Positions 40,601-46,529 of a stretch of 64,000 bases of DNA are shown one piece after another. The position numbers and the translations under genes were made by a program. Positions within the stretch are counted from its first letter, which is position 1. Each line of letters starts with the position of its first letter. The notes below the pieces were generated by a model. That model made no database searches and was not told the DNA's origin. It worked only from the letters and a program-made list of their open reading frames with translations. The DNA lies in contig CBDBFZ010000003.1 in assembly GCA_965205225.1 (NCBI GenBank), positions 1,674,001 to 1,738,000 of the forward strand. Reading direction: 5' to 3'. Source of the stretch: Litorimonas sp965205225. GTDB taxonomy: Bacteria; Pseudomonadota; Alphaproteobacteria; Caulobacterales; Maricaulaceae.

Positions 40601-41090
40601 CTGTTTCCTGAAGGCTATTGGCAAATATGTTCGCGTCAACGTCTCCCAGTGCGGAAATGGAATCGATCAGAGTGTTGAAGTTAGAGATGTCCAGGCCGGA
40701 ATCGAGCAGTTGCTGAATCTGATTGCTCAGCTTCATGATCTGCGTTTTCGCATTCATCCCGTGGTCGTGTCCGCAGCAGGCACAGCCATTGGACTGCGCT
40801 TCGAAGATATGTCCATTATCGACCATGGCTGTGAACAATACTTGCGCAAAAATTATCGCCGGGTCGGATTGGAACAGGGCAGCCATGGTCCCCATATCCG
40901 GCGCAGACGATACGGAGTCGAGAATTGGGGCATCCGCCGAGAACACCGGATTTATCAGTGTCGAACCGCTAAAGGATGGGGGCTGCAACGTTTCTGAAAA
41001 GCCTTTGAGCGAATCTGGTTGCAGATCGTTTTGCAGACCGTAAAGACGTAATTCTGATGTCAAAACTGAAGAATCATAAGGCTTGAACAT
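31671..41090 (-). CDS. Giant secreted M10 metallopeptidase/RTX protein with FG-GAP and cadherin-like repeats
   Basis: The protein has 3139 residues from ATG 41090, chosen because GAGGGAAG lies just upstream; an in-frame start 18 codons earlier has none. Order: N-terminal leader; a prepeptidase C-terminal-like domain (~190-300); an M10/serralysin catalytic domain with HEVGHALGLGH (430-440) and a Met-turn VMSYRD (~467); RTX repeats (GGSGDDSFIGND, ~600-640); 17 Asp-rich D-x-D-x-D-G-x-x-D-R repeats (~700-1130); seven 74-residue FG-GAP repeats; an adhesin-like module; five ~98-residue cadherin-like repeats; seven more FG-GAP repeats and a second copy of the module; then DP-rich and Trp/Asn-rich segments ending AYMDDF. 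RTX repeats and the absence of a Sec signal fit type I secretion; no transporter is nearby. Calcium would stabilise most domains. Adhesion or matrix degradation is inferred. Confidence 0.9.
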   Translation of the reverse strand: MFKPYDSSVLTSELRLYGLQNDLQPDSLKGFSETLQPPSFSGSTLINPVFSADAPILDSVSSAPDMGTMAALFQSDPAIIFAQVLFTAMVDNGHIFEAQSNGCACCGHDHGMNAKTQIMKLSNQIQQLLDSGLDISNFNTLIDSISALGDVDANIFANSLQETAEAFAEAIFDTANEPADSDLPADTSTTGTITIGGSASGTRGSGTDEDWYAVELQAGVQYTFIMLRDGDNPHEDPLLILYNSAGTEIDRNDDVEINGARVNSNSFLTFTPSESGTYYLGASGWMATTGDYTIYAEEGNNRPDFTLDQAAFFLTSQYRNEAKWDKTDLTYNISALSDGAKTLALMAMDAWAEVSGLTFTAVAADADPDIDFNEDNGENGGRQAFAAVTRSTANNTLTSVTVTISANWTTNSDGSANYALNSRRYQTYLHEVGHALGLGHSGPYNGRDVDRAGVSYHVYDQDAWNYTVMSYRDQGEAGTGTRRLVLTPQLVDIIAIQNLYGVNGQTRSDDSVYGFNSTETGVLDFEETFFNQGIPPPSLAIYDAGGTDTLDFSSYSANQVISLVEGSFSSIGDNINTGDPEDPLINNITIAVGTVIENAIGGSGDDSFIGNDSNNVFIGNGGNDTYTGGAGNDMVIMALSQSRYTISVDETNEGRFLVIAGGTEGTDRINLADVEFVGFDSGQTIVTTAALADPIEFDDDGDGNIDRRVHLNADGRWTRVEFDTDDDGTIDRITHYAFDDGGTRRVTRREIDLDDDGIINRTVHLNAEGRWERLEQDMDDDGFIDRITHYAFDEDGRRSVTRRDADLDDDGTIDRTVHLNAEGRWERLEQDLDDDGFIDRITHFAFDDGGTRRVTRTDFDDDDDGTIDRTVHLDANGRWERVDFDDDGDGNIDRSETYTYNANGRVNQTGFDDNANGNIDRNETYTYYANGRVSRTSFDDNNDGTTDRTETYTYNSNGNLIRTGFDDDANGTIDRNTRFTYNSDGNRIRTDFDDDADGNLDRIAFDFDGDGNIDRMVHLNADGRWTRVEQDLDDDGFIDRINHYAFDGGGTGRLTRRDFDRDDDGTIDRSESYTYDANGNRIQTDFDDNNDGTTDRSESYTYDANGRLIQTDFDDNNDGRIDRSERALSSLNGTNGFILTGIDEDDRSGSSVSSAGDVNGDGYDDLIIGAPGGDPNGDRGAGETYLVYGGASAPGTEGVLDLSDLDGTNGFILTGIDVFDVSGGSVSSAGDVNGDGYDDLIIGARLADPNGDGGAGETYIVYGGASAPGTGGVLDLSGLDGTNGFTLTGIDAGDYSGNSVSSAGDVNGDGYDDLIIGAFRANPNGDSEAGETYVVYGGANAPGTDGVLDLGALDGTNGFTLNGIDFYDQSGISVSSAGDVNGDGYDDLIIGANRADPNGDSYAGETYIVYGGASAPGTDGVLDLSGLDGTNGFILTGIDARDNSGRSVSSAGDVNGDGYDDLIIGARYADPNGDSTAGETYIVYGGASAPGTGGVLNLGALDGTNGFTLTGIDARDWSGSSVSSAGDINGDGYDDLIIGARWAGPNGNFRAGETYLVYGGASAPGTGGVLDLGALDGTNGFILTGIDAHDQSGFSVSSAGDVNGDGYDDLIIGAGFADPNGDSQAGETYVIYGGATGTESLTPVTAQGMAAADNFTGNAGDDSFTAIATNDVVRGGAGDDRISVTALDFAAIDGGTGADTLVLDGAGLALDLTGPGHAGVDSVEVFDLSGTGANSLVLDALAVFDVTEEREGGMASLDVLGDANDRVELNGSNFALTGTATEDGVTYNVYRDGNAQLRVETGVQVVTIPVFTSPATANAQENQTAAYEAAATDDEGDPLVYSLSGTDAALFTIDATTGEVSFIAAPDFEMPGDADGDNVYDITVTASDGTNRTNHNVAIRVTNENDNIPVFTSPAAVSARENQVAAYEAAATDADGDPLVYSLSGTDAALFRIGSTTGEVRFRVAPDFEDPGDADGDNVYDITVTASDGTNRTNHNVAITVTDDNIPVFTSPATANAQENQTAAYMAAATDADGDALVYSLSGADAALFTINATTGEVSFIAAPDFEIPGDADRDNVYDITVTASDGTNSTNHNVAIRVTNENENIPVFTSPFVVSALENQVVAYEAAATDDEGDPLVYSLSGTDSALFTINATTGEVSFITAPDFEAPGDDGGDNVYDITVTASDGTNRTDHNVTITVTNENDNIPVFTSPAAVSARENQTAAYEAAATDADGDPLVYSLSGTDSALFTINATTGEVSFIAAPDFDVPGDADGDNVYDITVTASDGTNRTDHNVAITVTDGYDPINLSSLDGTNGFTLTGINAGDNSGSSVSSAGDVNGDGYDDLIIGADRADPNGGSSGETYVVYGGASAPGTNGVLDLSGLDGTNGFILTGIDARDRSGSSVSSAGDVNGDGYDDLIIGARGADPNGDSAAGETYVVYGGASAPGTEGVLDLSGLDGTNGFTLTGIDAGDGSGWSVSSAGDVNGDGYDDLIIGAFRADPNGDSDAGEIYLVYGGASAPGTDGELDLGALDGTNGFTLTGIDVLDNSGWSVSSAGDVNGDGYDDLIIGARWADPNGNDNAGETYVVYGGASAPGTEGVLDLGALDGTNGFILNGIDASDFSGFSVSSAGDVNGDGYDDLIIGARLADPNGDRGAGETYVIYGGASAPGQGGRFNLSMLDGMNGFTLTGIDAGDNSGYSVSSAGDVNGDGYDDLIIGAHRADPNGDSSGETYIVYGGASAPGTGGVLDLSGLDGSNGFILTGINRGDESGHSVSSAGDVNGDGYDDLIIGAQDADPNGGSEAGETYIVYGGATGTESLTPVTASGMAAADNFTGNAGDDSFTAIATNDVVRGGAGDDIISVTALDFAAIDGGTGQDTLVLDGAGLSLDLTGAGHAGVDSVELFDLSGTGTNSLVLDALAVFDVTEEREGGAASLDVLGDADDRVELSGSNFALTGTATEDGVTYNVYRDGNAEVRIENGVMVTLAATGAQSARAKIDPKTDPKTDTGIDPVADPRTDPRTDPGTDPESGTRLDEALMNPDPLMNNDLWNNDPWGNDLWDGLWADGVKSLDQPVHIDEDAILIPLSDPLSFGPFASGPLPGPWGDLMCWPGLENHPAMQNDLAMILPEMEIVTAYMDDF
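32640..34175 (-). repeat. FG-GAP repeat block 2 (seven units of ~222 bp)
   Basis: Seven tandem coding units, each with a DVNGDGYDDLIIGA calcium loop and a TYVVYGGASAPGT strand. On the plus strand the core GATGATCAGATCATCAT recurs about every 216-222 bp. The block is followed by an ADNFTGNAGDDSF module. Confidence 0.92.
34180..35670 (-). repeat. Cadherin-like repeat block (five units of ~98 codons)
   Basis: Each unit starts IPVFTSP, carries ENQ-AAYEAAATD-DGDPLVYS, LF-I-TTGEV-F and DNVYDITVTASDGTN. Units 1 and 3 (ATANAQENQT) and units 2 and 5 (AAVSAREN) pair up, so higher-order duplication shaped the block. Confidence 0.9.
36150..37705 (-). repeat. FG-GAP repeat block 1 (seven units)
   Basis: Seven tandem units of the same 74-residue type as block 2, followed by the same ~150-residue ADNFTGNAGDDSF module. 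The two blocks with their modules look like a segmental duplication placed on either side of the cadherin-like block. Confidence 0.92.
37715..39005 (-). repeat. Seventeen Asp-rich EF-hand/TSP3-like repeats
   Basis: Seventeen D-x-D-x-D-G-x-x-D-R motifs are spaced by short strands of three kinds: VHLNADGRWTRVE, ITHYAFDDGGTRRVTR and SETYTYNANGR. The three linkers are combined in varying order. The Asp pattern is that of calcium-binding loops; the YTYNANG linkers recall YD repeats. Confidence 0.85.
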
Positions 41091-41208
41091 ATAAACTTCC
41101 CTCGTCGCACTGGACTGAATGCCTAGCTCGTAGACAAAAATCAATCATTTAAGCCAGATTACGATAGCGGCGATATAGACGAAGCCCCTATGGTTTTGAC
41201 CAGGCTTG

Positions 41209-41595
41209 TCATATTGTGTTGCGACCCTCCGCCAATCTTTGAGCCTTGCGAACATGTTTCGACCTTATGGCATTGCTATACACGGTTTTGCAATAGCTCG
41301 CCGGAGATTTACGACCCTGACGAGGCGGAATACAAGGTGTTATGCCTTTGGCAGAGAGAGCCTTGCGATAGTCATAACTGTCATAGCCCTTGTCACCTAT
41401 CAGTATTCTGTCACCTATCAGTATTCTGTCACCTATCAGTATTCGGGCTGCTTCTGGCAGAGTTGGATAAACTATCCTGGCCCCAATGTGGTCACTGATC
41501 TGTTCTGCCGTCAGACACATGGACACCTCGAAGAACAGGGTTTTGGGGCCAGTATAGAGGCGAATTTTATAATCGGCTCTCAGGTCAGGCTTCAT
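41209..41595 (-). pseudogene. IS427-type transposase C-terminal fragment
   Basis: The frame reads FFEVSMCLTAEQISDHIGA, then ILIGD three times in tandem, then KGYDSYDYRKALSAKGITPC and RQGRKSPASYCK. The GDKGYDS motif holds the second catalytic Asp. The N-terminal half and the usual RHxxE end are lost or shifted. The triple ILIGD comes from a DNA tandem repeat. Confidence 0.75.
41391..41444. repeat. Three exact 18-bp tandem repeats
   Basis: The unit TGTCACCTATCAGTATTC occurs three times head to tail inside the transposase fragment and keeps its frame. Confidence 0.95.
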
Positions 41596-41677
41596 AGAGT
41601 GACGAATGCGTGTCCACAGGCGTATTTTGGCATGATTTTGGCCCGCATAAGTGGGGGGATCCGGATTTTGAACAGAA

Positions 41678-42782
41678 TCAGGCTATGGGCTGTCGTCGCT
41701 CATGGAAAACGAGGCGGCGGAAGTTGTAGCTTAGCTTGGCCATGGTGATCCGGCCAGCGGCCCTGGCCTGGCCAATTGAGCGGATCGTGATCGCCATCGG
41801 CCCTTTCTCATATCCGAAGACATGTTCAACACAGGCACGGATGGAGGAGCGGGTCGCATTGCCGCGCCGAATGTGCTTTGCCATCGGTTTACCGCGGGGC
41901 TTCTTTCGATGGATGTTTGAACGATAGCCCTGCGCTTTCAGCCAGGCTTCGTTTCTGGCTGAGCGATAAGCTGTATCCGCCCAAACAGACTTTGAGCTGT
42001 TGGTGGCATCCAGAACCGATGCCAGTTCGTGCCCATCATAGCGGGCCGCATGGGTACAGGTCTCTCCCCGGACAAAGCGCCATTTCCGGTCAATACTGAT
42101 ATGGTTCTTGTACCCAAAGTGAGGGATGGAAATGTCGACAAGGCCTGCGTCCTGTTCCCCTTCTGCGGTCTTTCGCGCCCTGGAATAGCTGACCACCGCT
42201 CGTGCGTCGGTGTCTTTCTGTGCGGCCCTGGCAGGATCGCCCGCGCCAGATAGCGGACGCGCTTTCACCCGCCCTGGCCCGCTCTTTCTCTTCTTTCCTC
42301 ATCCGTTGGCGCGGCGCTGACACCAAAGTGGCATCCACGATCTGACCTCCCGTGGGTTTGTAGCCGCGCTTGCAGAGTTGCTCTTCAAAAGCGGCAAACA
42401 GAGATTTGAAAGCACCAGACTGGGTCAGCTTTTCCTGGGTCAGCTTTTCACGCAACAGCCAAATCGTCTTTTGGTCCGGGGTCGGTTCACCGATCTCAAA
42501 CCTCAGAAACCGCAACCAACTTAAACGATCCCGGATCAGAAATTCCATCCGTTCATCACTCAGATTGTGCATCGACGCCAGAACAAGCACCTTGAACATC
42601 GTGACCGGATCATAGGGTGGCCGACCGCCCTTGGCGCGAACCCCATAACCGAGGGCTTCCATCAGAACAGTTCGGAAAACCTCAAAGTCCACATGACGCT
42701 CCAGCGCTTCAAGCGGATCACCTGTCGCCGATAAGCGAGCAAGATGATCCGACAAGTCAAACAATCCAGGCGCGTGCATCAT
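41678..42782 (-). pseudogene. IS5-group transposase, frameshifted
   Basis: ATG 42782 follows GGGAGGATTTT at good spacing. The first frame reads MMHAPGLFDLSDHLARLS, AKGGRPPYDPVTMFKVLVLAS and GGQIVDATLVSAPRQR (first Asp). Near 42240 the reading moves to another frame: IPHFGYKNHISIDRKWRFV, SVWADTAYRSARNEAWL (second Asp) and SIRACVEHVFGYEKGPM (Glu). A 15-bp in-frame duplication gives KLTQEKLTQ at 42420-42449. The shift makes the transposase inactive unless frameshifting is used. Confidence 0.82.
42420..42449. repeat. Two exact 15-bp tandem repeats
   Basis: CTGGGTCAGCTTTTC occurs twice in direct succession in the IS5-group transposase, adding five residues without changing the frame. Confidence 0.95.
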
Positions 42783-42882
42783 AAAATCCTCCCAAAACCA
42801 GTAAATCAGATCATACCACAAAATGTACGGTTCTTAGAGGCCTCCACATTATACAAAACAAAAGTCAATTCTTCACTACCAA

Positions 42883-43197
42883 CTAGGCAAAAACCTGCAT
42901 CAGCAAGGAGTTGATCAGGTAGTTTTGCACCCACCAGATTGCGATCAGAGCCAGAATGGGCGACAGATCAAACATGCCGAGATTGGGCAGGAGTCGGTTC
43001 TGAAGATCTCTGAAAGGCTGGAGAATCGGACCTGTGATGGTCCGGATGCCGTGGTAAATCTGCGGTGCAACCTGTCCCCGTATGTTCAGAATTCCAAACA
43101 TGAAGAGCCAGGACATGACGACTTCAATGAAGATCACGAAGGTCATAAAGCTCAGGATCATCGAAATGATCATGAGAATGGATTGAGTGAAAGTCAT
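42883..43197 (-). CDS. YggT family membrane protein
   Basis: The protein has 104 residues. Two hydrophobic regions (SILMIISMILSFMTFVIFIEVVMSWLFMF and the C-terminal ILALIAIWWVQNYLINSLLM) frame a conserved loop (TGPILQPFRDLQNRLLPNLG), the YggT pattern. YggT proteins are inner-membrane proteins linked to cell division or osmotic tolerance in different bacteria. The last codons GCC TAG use the CTAG flank of the adjacent IS, yet the C-terminus looks complete. Confidence 0.88.
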   Translation of the reverse strand: MTFTQSILMIISMILSFMTFVIFIEVVMSWLFMFGILNIRGQVAPQIYHGIRTITGPILQPFRDLQNRLLPNLGMFDLSPILALIAIWWVQNYLINSLLMQVFA

Positions 43198-43257
43198 AAA
43201 GGCGAACTAACCACCGCAGCGCGGTCTCGCAAGCGTGCAATCACGCCTCGCTGAAAA

Positions 43258-44162
43258 TCAGCCTTTCTGGCTAACCTTGTAGATGGTCAGAATGTTCGCT
43301 TCGATACATTCAATGATTGAACTCGCAATATCCTTGCCGGAGGCCTTTTCGATCTCTGCCAATCCGGGAGAGGAATTGATTTCCAATATTTTCGGACCTG
43401 AATCGGACCTGAGAATATCGACACCTAAGACATCCAGTTTGAGGATTTTCGCAGCGCGAATAGCGAAACGACGCTCTTCCTTGCTGAGACGAACCATTTT
43501 GACGAAGCCGCCCTGATGCACATTGGACCTAAAGTCCCCCGCCGCCGCAGTTCTCATTATGGATCCGACGACCTTACCATTGACGACGAATGCGCGAATG
43601 TCCGATCCACCCGCTTTCTTGACGAATTCCTGCACAAGGAAATGGGCGTCGAGACCGCGAAAAGCATAGATCAACGCCGAGGCGGATTGGATTTACGTCT
43701 TTCCGCCAGCATCACGCCGCGCCCCTGTGTGGACTCCAGCAATTTCACGACAGCTGGACTTCCGCTAACGAGATCGAGAATATCTTTGTCGCGCGCGCTC
43801 TTTGCGAACGTTGTGGTCGGCATTCCGAGGCAGTATTGGGCCAGAAATTGATGCGCGAGCAATTTGTCGCGCGACTTGCCGATACTATCAGCCTGGTTCA
43901 GGACGTAGACACCCATAGCTTCGAACTGGCGAATGACGGCCATGCCCTAGAATGTGATGGAGGCACCGATTCTGGAAATGATGGCATCATACCGATCCAA
44001 AGGTTTGCCCCGGTAATGCACTTCGAGCTTATGGGCGTTAATCAACATGTAGCAGCGTGACGTGTAGATCATCTCAATCGTATGACCGCAGGCTTCAGCG
44101 GCCTCAATCATCCGTCTGTTAGAATGATTCTTCAGGCTTTGTGTCAGTATGCCGATGCGCAA
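43258..44162 (-). pseudogene. rimK: RimK-type ATP-grasp ligase, broken by an amber codon and a frameshift
   Basis: Three consecutive pieces together make a full-length (~300 residue) RimK: MRIGILTQSLKNHSNRRMIEA with ISRIGASITF; after TAG (43947-43949, where relatives have Tyr) GMAVIRQFEAMGVYVLNQ with SRDKLLAHQFLAQ and VVKLLESTQGRGVMLAE; then after a shift near 43690 IYAFRGLDAHFLVQEFVKKAGGSDIR and LEINSSPGLAEIEKASG. RimK adds glutamates to ribosomal protein S6 or makes poly-glutamate. The ATP-grasp residues survive, but two lesions separate them. Confidence 0.9.
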
Positions 44163-44650
44163 ATATCTGTGTTGAACGGTAGATTTGCGGCGTTTCTTGT
44201 AGACGGAATAGGATAGCTCATTCTGAATGAAGCTTTCGGTCGGACGAACGCTTTATCGCCCTGAATTGCTGATCGACCTATGAGCATACGATAGCCCATG
44301 GTTTCGCGGTTGGTCAGGCTGATTCCAATCGGAAACGCCTTGTCACCTATCATTGTGTTGGACTGGACAATGTAGCGAAGTTCCTTTTGCCAATTTGAGG
44401 ACGTGATGGATCTTTTGTCTGTCACGCGAGCCAAGCAGACCATTTCGATGGACGGATCGTCCGGATTTAGATGCATGATGAAGCGAACTTGCGGTTTGGC
44501 TTCTGAGCCGAATGGTTCGATTCGAACCGCGTGTAGTGCAGACGTCCGCGCGCCAGTGTCGACTTTCGCTTTGATGGCGGGCAGACCAAGATCTGGCAAA
44601 GCAACCTATTCTTCCAAACCTAAGGGATACTTTGGCGGTTCAATTACTCG
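44144..44650 (-). pseudogene. RimK-associated retropepsin-like zinc protease (RimB-like), amber near the N-terminus
   Basis: Residues from 44599 read LGLPAIKAKVDTGARTSALHA, the signature of the ATP-dependent zinc protease family found beside rimK, then SSNWQKELRYIVQ, MGYRMLIGRSAI and FVRPKASF. Upstream in the same frame ERVIEPPKYPLGLEE is followed by TAG (44606-44608) and VALPDLG; relatives have Trp there. A TTG restart at 44599 is possible but lacks a ribosome site. It overlaps the rimK start by 19 bp. Confidence 0.75.
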
Positions 44651-44761
44651 TTCGTCATGAGAGTTCTTCCTAGTGCGTCATCGCACAGCTTGTAGCGCGG
44701 CCTATTACGCAGTAGTCCCGATGGCGAGCAGTAATAAGAATTATCCGGGAAATCTCTGTTC

Positions 44762-46447
44762 ATGAATAGTAACGAACCAAACGCCACAAACGATCCCATT
44801 GAGCGCGAAAGCATGGCATATGATGTTGTGATCGTTGGCGCGGGGCCCGCCGGTTTATCGGCAGCGATCCGGCTGAAACAGCTGAACCCGGAAACATCGG
44901 TTATCCTGTTGGAAAAAGGGTCGGAAGTTGGCGCGCACATTCTTTCTGGCGCTGTTCTGGACCCGATCGGATTGGAAACGCTGCTCCCTGATTTTCGCAA
45001 CGATGCGTCATGCCCGGTAAAGCAGGATGTCACATCTGATCATCTGGCTGTTCTCGGCAAAGCCGGATCGCTCCGCTTGCCGAATTTCATCATGCCACCC
45101 TTAATGAGCAATCATGGCAAATATATCGTGTCGATGGGTGCTGTAGCCCGCTGGATGTGCGAGCAGGCCGAAGCGCTCGGTGTTGAAATTTTTCCGGGTA
45201 TGTCGTGTTCGCAACTTATCTACCGGGAAGATGGTAGCTTGAAGGGCGTTGTCGCAGGCGAATTCGGCTACGAGAAGGACGGCTCAAAAGGTCCGAACTA
45301 TGAGCCCGGAATGGAACTACACGGGAAATATGTGTTCCTCGCCGAAGGCGCGCGTGGATCACTATCGCAGATCGCGATGAAGACCTATAACCTCAGAGAC
45401 GGTGTTGAGCCGCAAAAGTTCGGCCTTGGTATGAAAGAGAGCTGGGAGATCAAACCAGAGAATCACCAGGCCGGGAAAGTCTATCATTCGATCGGTTGGC
45501 CGCTGGGTATAAAGCGTGGAGGTGGTTCTTTCCTTTATCACGCTGAAAAAAATCAAGTTTTTCTAGGCATGATTGTAGATTTAAACTATAAAAACCCTCA
45601 CATTTATCCCTATATGGAATTCCAGCGCTGGAAGCACCATCCGGATATTGCCGCTGTGCTCGAAGGCGGAAAACGCATTTCCTATGGCGCGCGAGTTGTG
45701 ACAAAGGGCGGGTATCAGTCGATCCCTCATGCCGCCTTCCCGGGCGGGGCTTTGCTGGGTTGTGCAGTTGGCCTTGTGAACTTACCCCGGATAAAGGGTA
45801 ATCAGAACGCGATGCTCTCTGGTATCGCCGCAGCGGAAGCCGCGAACCGCGCTTTGAAGGCTAGGCGCTCCGCAGATACGCTGTCCGACTATGACCGTGA
45901 AATTCGTGACGGAGCGATCGGGGCGGATCTTCGTCCAGTTCGTAATGTTGCCGCGCTAAATGGCCGGTTCGGTCCGTTCCTTGGCGGGATGTTGATGGGT
46001 GGCCTCGATATGTGGATGCAAACCCTGTTCAAGTTCAGCCCATTCGGCACGTTGTCGCACAGGAAGAATGACGCGAAATCGACAGGGAAGGCGGCGGATC
46101 ATAAGCCGATTGATTATCCCAAGCCTGACGGTGTTCTGTCGTTTGATCGTCTGACCAATGTAAGCTTTACCAACACCTATCACGGCGAGAACCAACCGAA
46201 CCATCTGAAGTTGATTGATCAGAGCATTCCGATCGACGTCAATCTACCCGTCTTTGACGAACCGGCGCAGCGCTATTGCCCGGCAGGGGTTTACGAAATC
46301 GTGATTGAAGAGGGCAAGGATCCGTCGTTTGTGATCAATTCTCAGAACTGCATCCATTGCAAGACGTGTGACCTTAAAGACCCATCCGAAAATATCGTCT
46401 GGACTGTCCCGGAAGGTGGCGGTGGTCCGAATTATGCAGATATGTAA
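44762..46447 (+). CDS. Electron transfer flavoprotein-ubiquinone oxidoreductase
   Basis: The protein has 561 residues, the family's usual length. It passes electrons from ETF, reduced by acyl-CoA and other dehydrogenases, to ubiquinone at the inner membrane. The FAD site is VVIVGAGPAGLSAAIRLKQ (~24-42), and the ubiquinone and membrane region follows in the middle. The C-terminal [4Fe-4S] ferredoxin-like part has RYCPAGVYE and NCIHCKTCDLKDPSENI, giving the four Cys ligands. The ATG at 44762 was taken; an internal ATG at 44816 would leave too short a lead before the FAD motif. A 315-bp stretch separates it from the broken rimK/rimB pair. Confidence 0.96.
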   Translation: MNSNEPNATNDPIERESMAYDVVIVGAGPAGLSAAIRLKQLNPETSVILLEKGSEVGAHILSGAVLDPIGLETLLPDFRNDASCPVKQDVTSDHLAVLGKAGSLRLPNFIMPPLMSNHGKYIVSMGAVARWMCEQAEALGVEIFPGMSCSQLIYREDGSLKGVVAGEFGYEKDGSKGPNYEPGMELHGKYVFLAEGARGSLSQIAMKTYNLRDGVEPQKFGLGMKESWEIKPENHQAGKVYHSIGWPLGIKRGGGSFLYHAEKNQVFLGMIVDLNYKNPHIYPYMEFQRWKHHPDIAAVLEGGKRISYGARVVTKGGYQSIPHAAFPGGALLGCAVGLVNLPRIKGNQNAMLSGIAAAEAANRALKARRSADTLSDYDREIRDGAIGADLRPVRNVAALNGRFGPFLGGMLMGGLDMWMQTLFKFSPFGTLSHRKNDAKSTGKAADHKPIDYPKPDGVLSFDRLTNVSFTNTYHGENQPNHLKLIDQSIPIDVNLPVFDEPAQRYCPAGVYEIVIEEGKDPSFVINSQNCIHCKTCDLKDPSENIVWTVPEGGGGPNYADM

Positions 46448-46529
46448 ACCATCGACTATCGGTGAAATCTGACCGATTTGTTATGGGCGGGGCCTGTCGG
46501 CTTGGCGATCATCCTGTTAGAGGTCATGC

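Larger units (their letters stand above)
41127..42882 (-). mobile_element. IS427-type remnant containing a nested IS5-group element
   Basis: CTAG flanks both sides (41123-41126 and 42883-42886). The left ~460 bp are IS427-type with part of its transposase, and the last ~36 bp are the other IS427 end. Between them sits a different IS5-group element (about 41640-42840), so one IS landed in or recombined with another. The right CTAG supplies the TAG stop of yggT; the left end lies 37 bp upstream of the giant gene's start. Confidence 0.8.
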
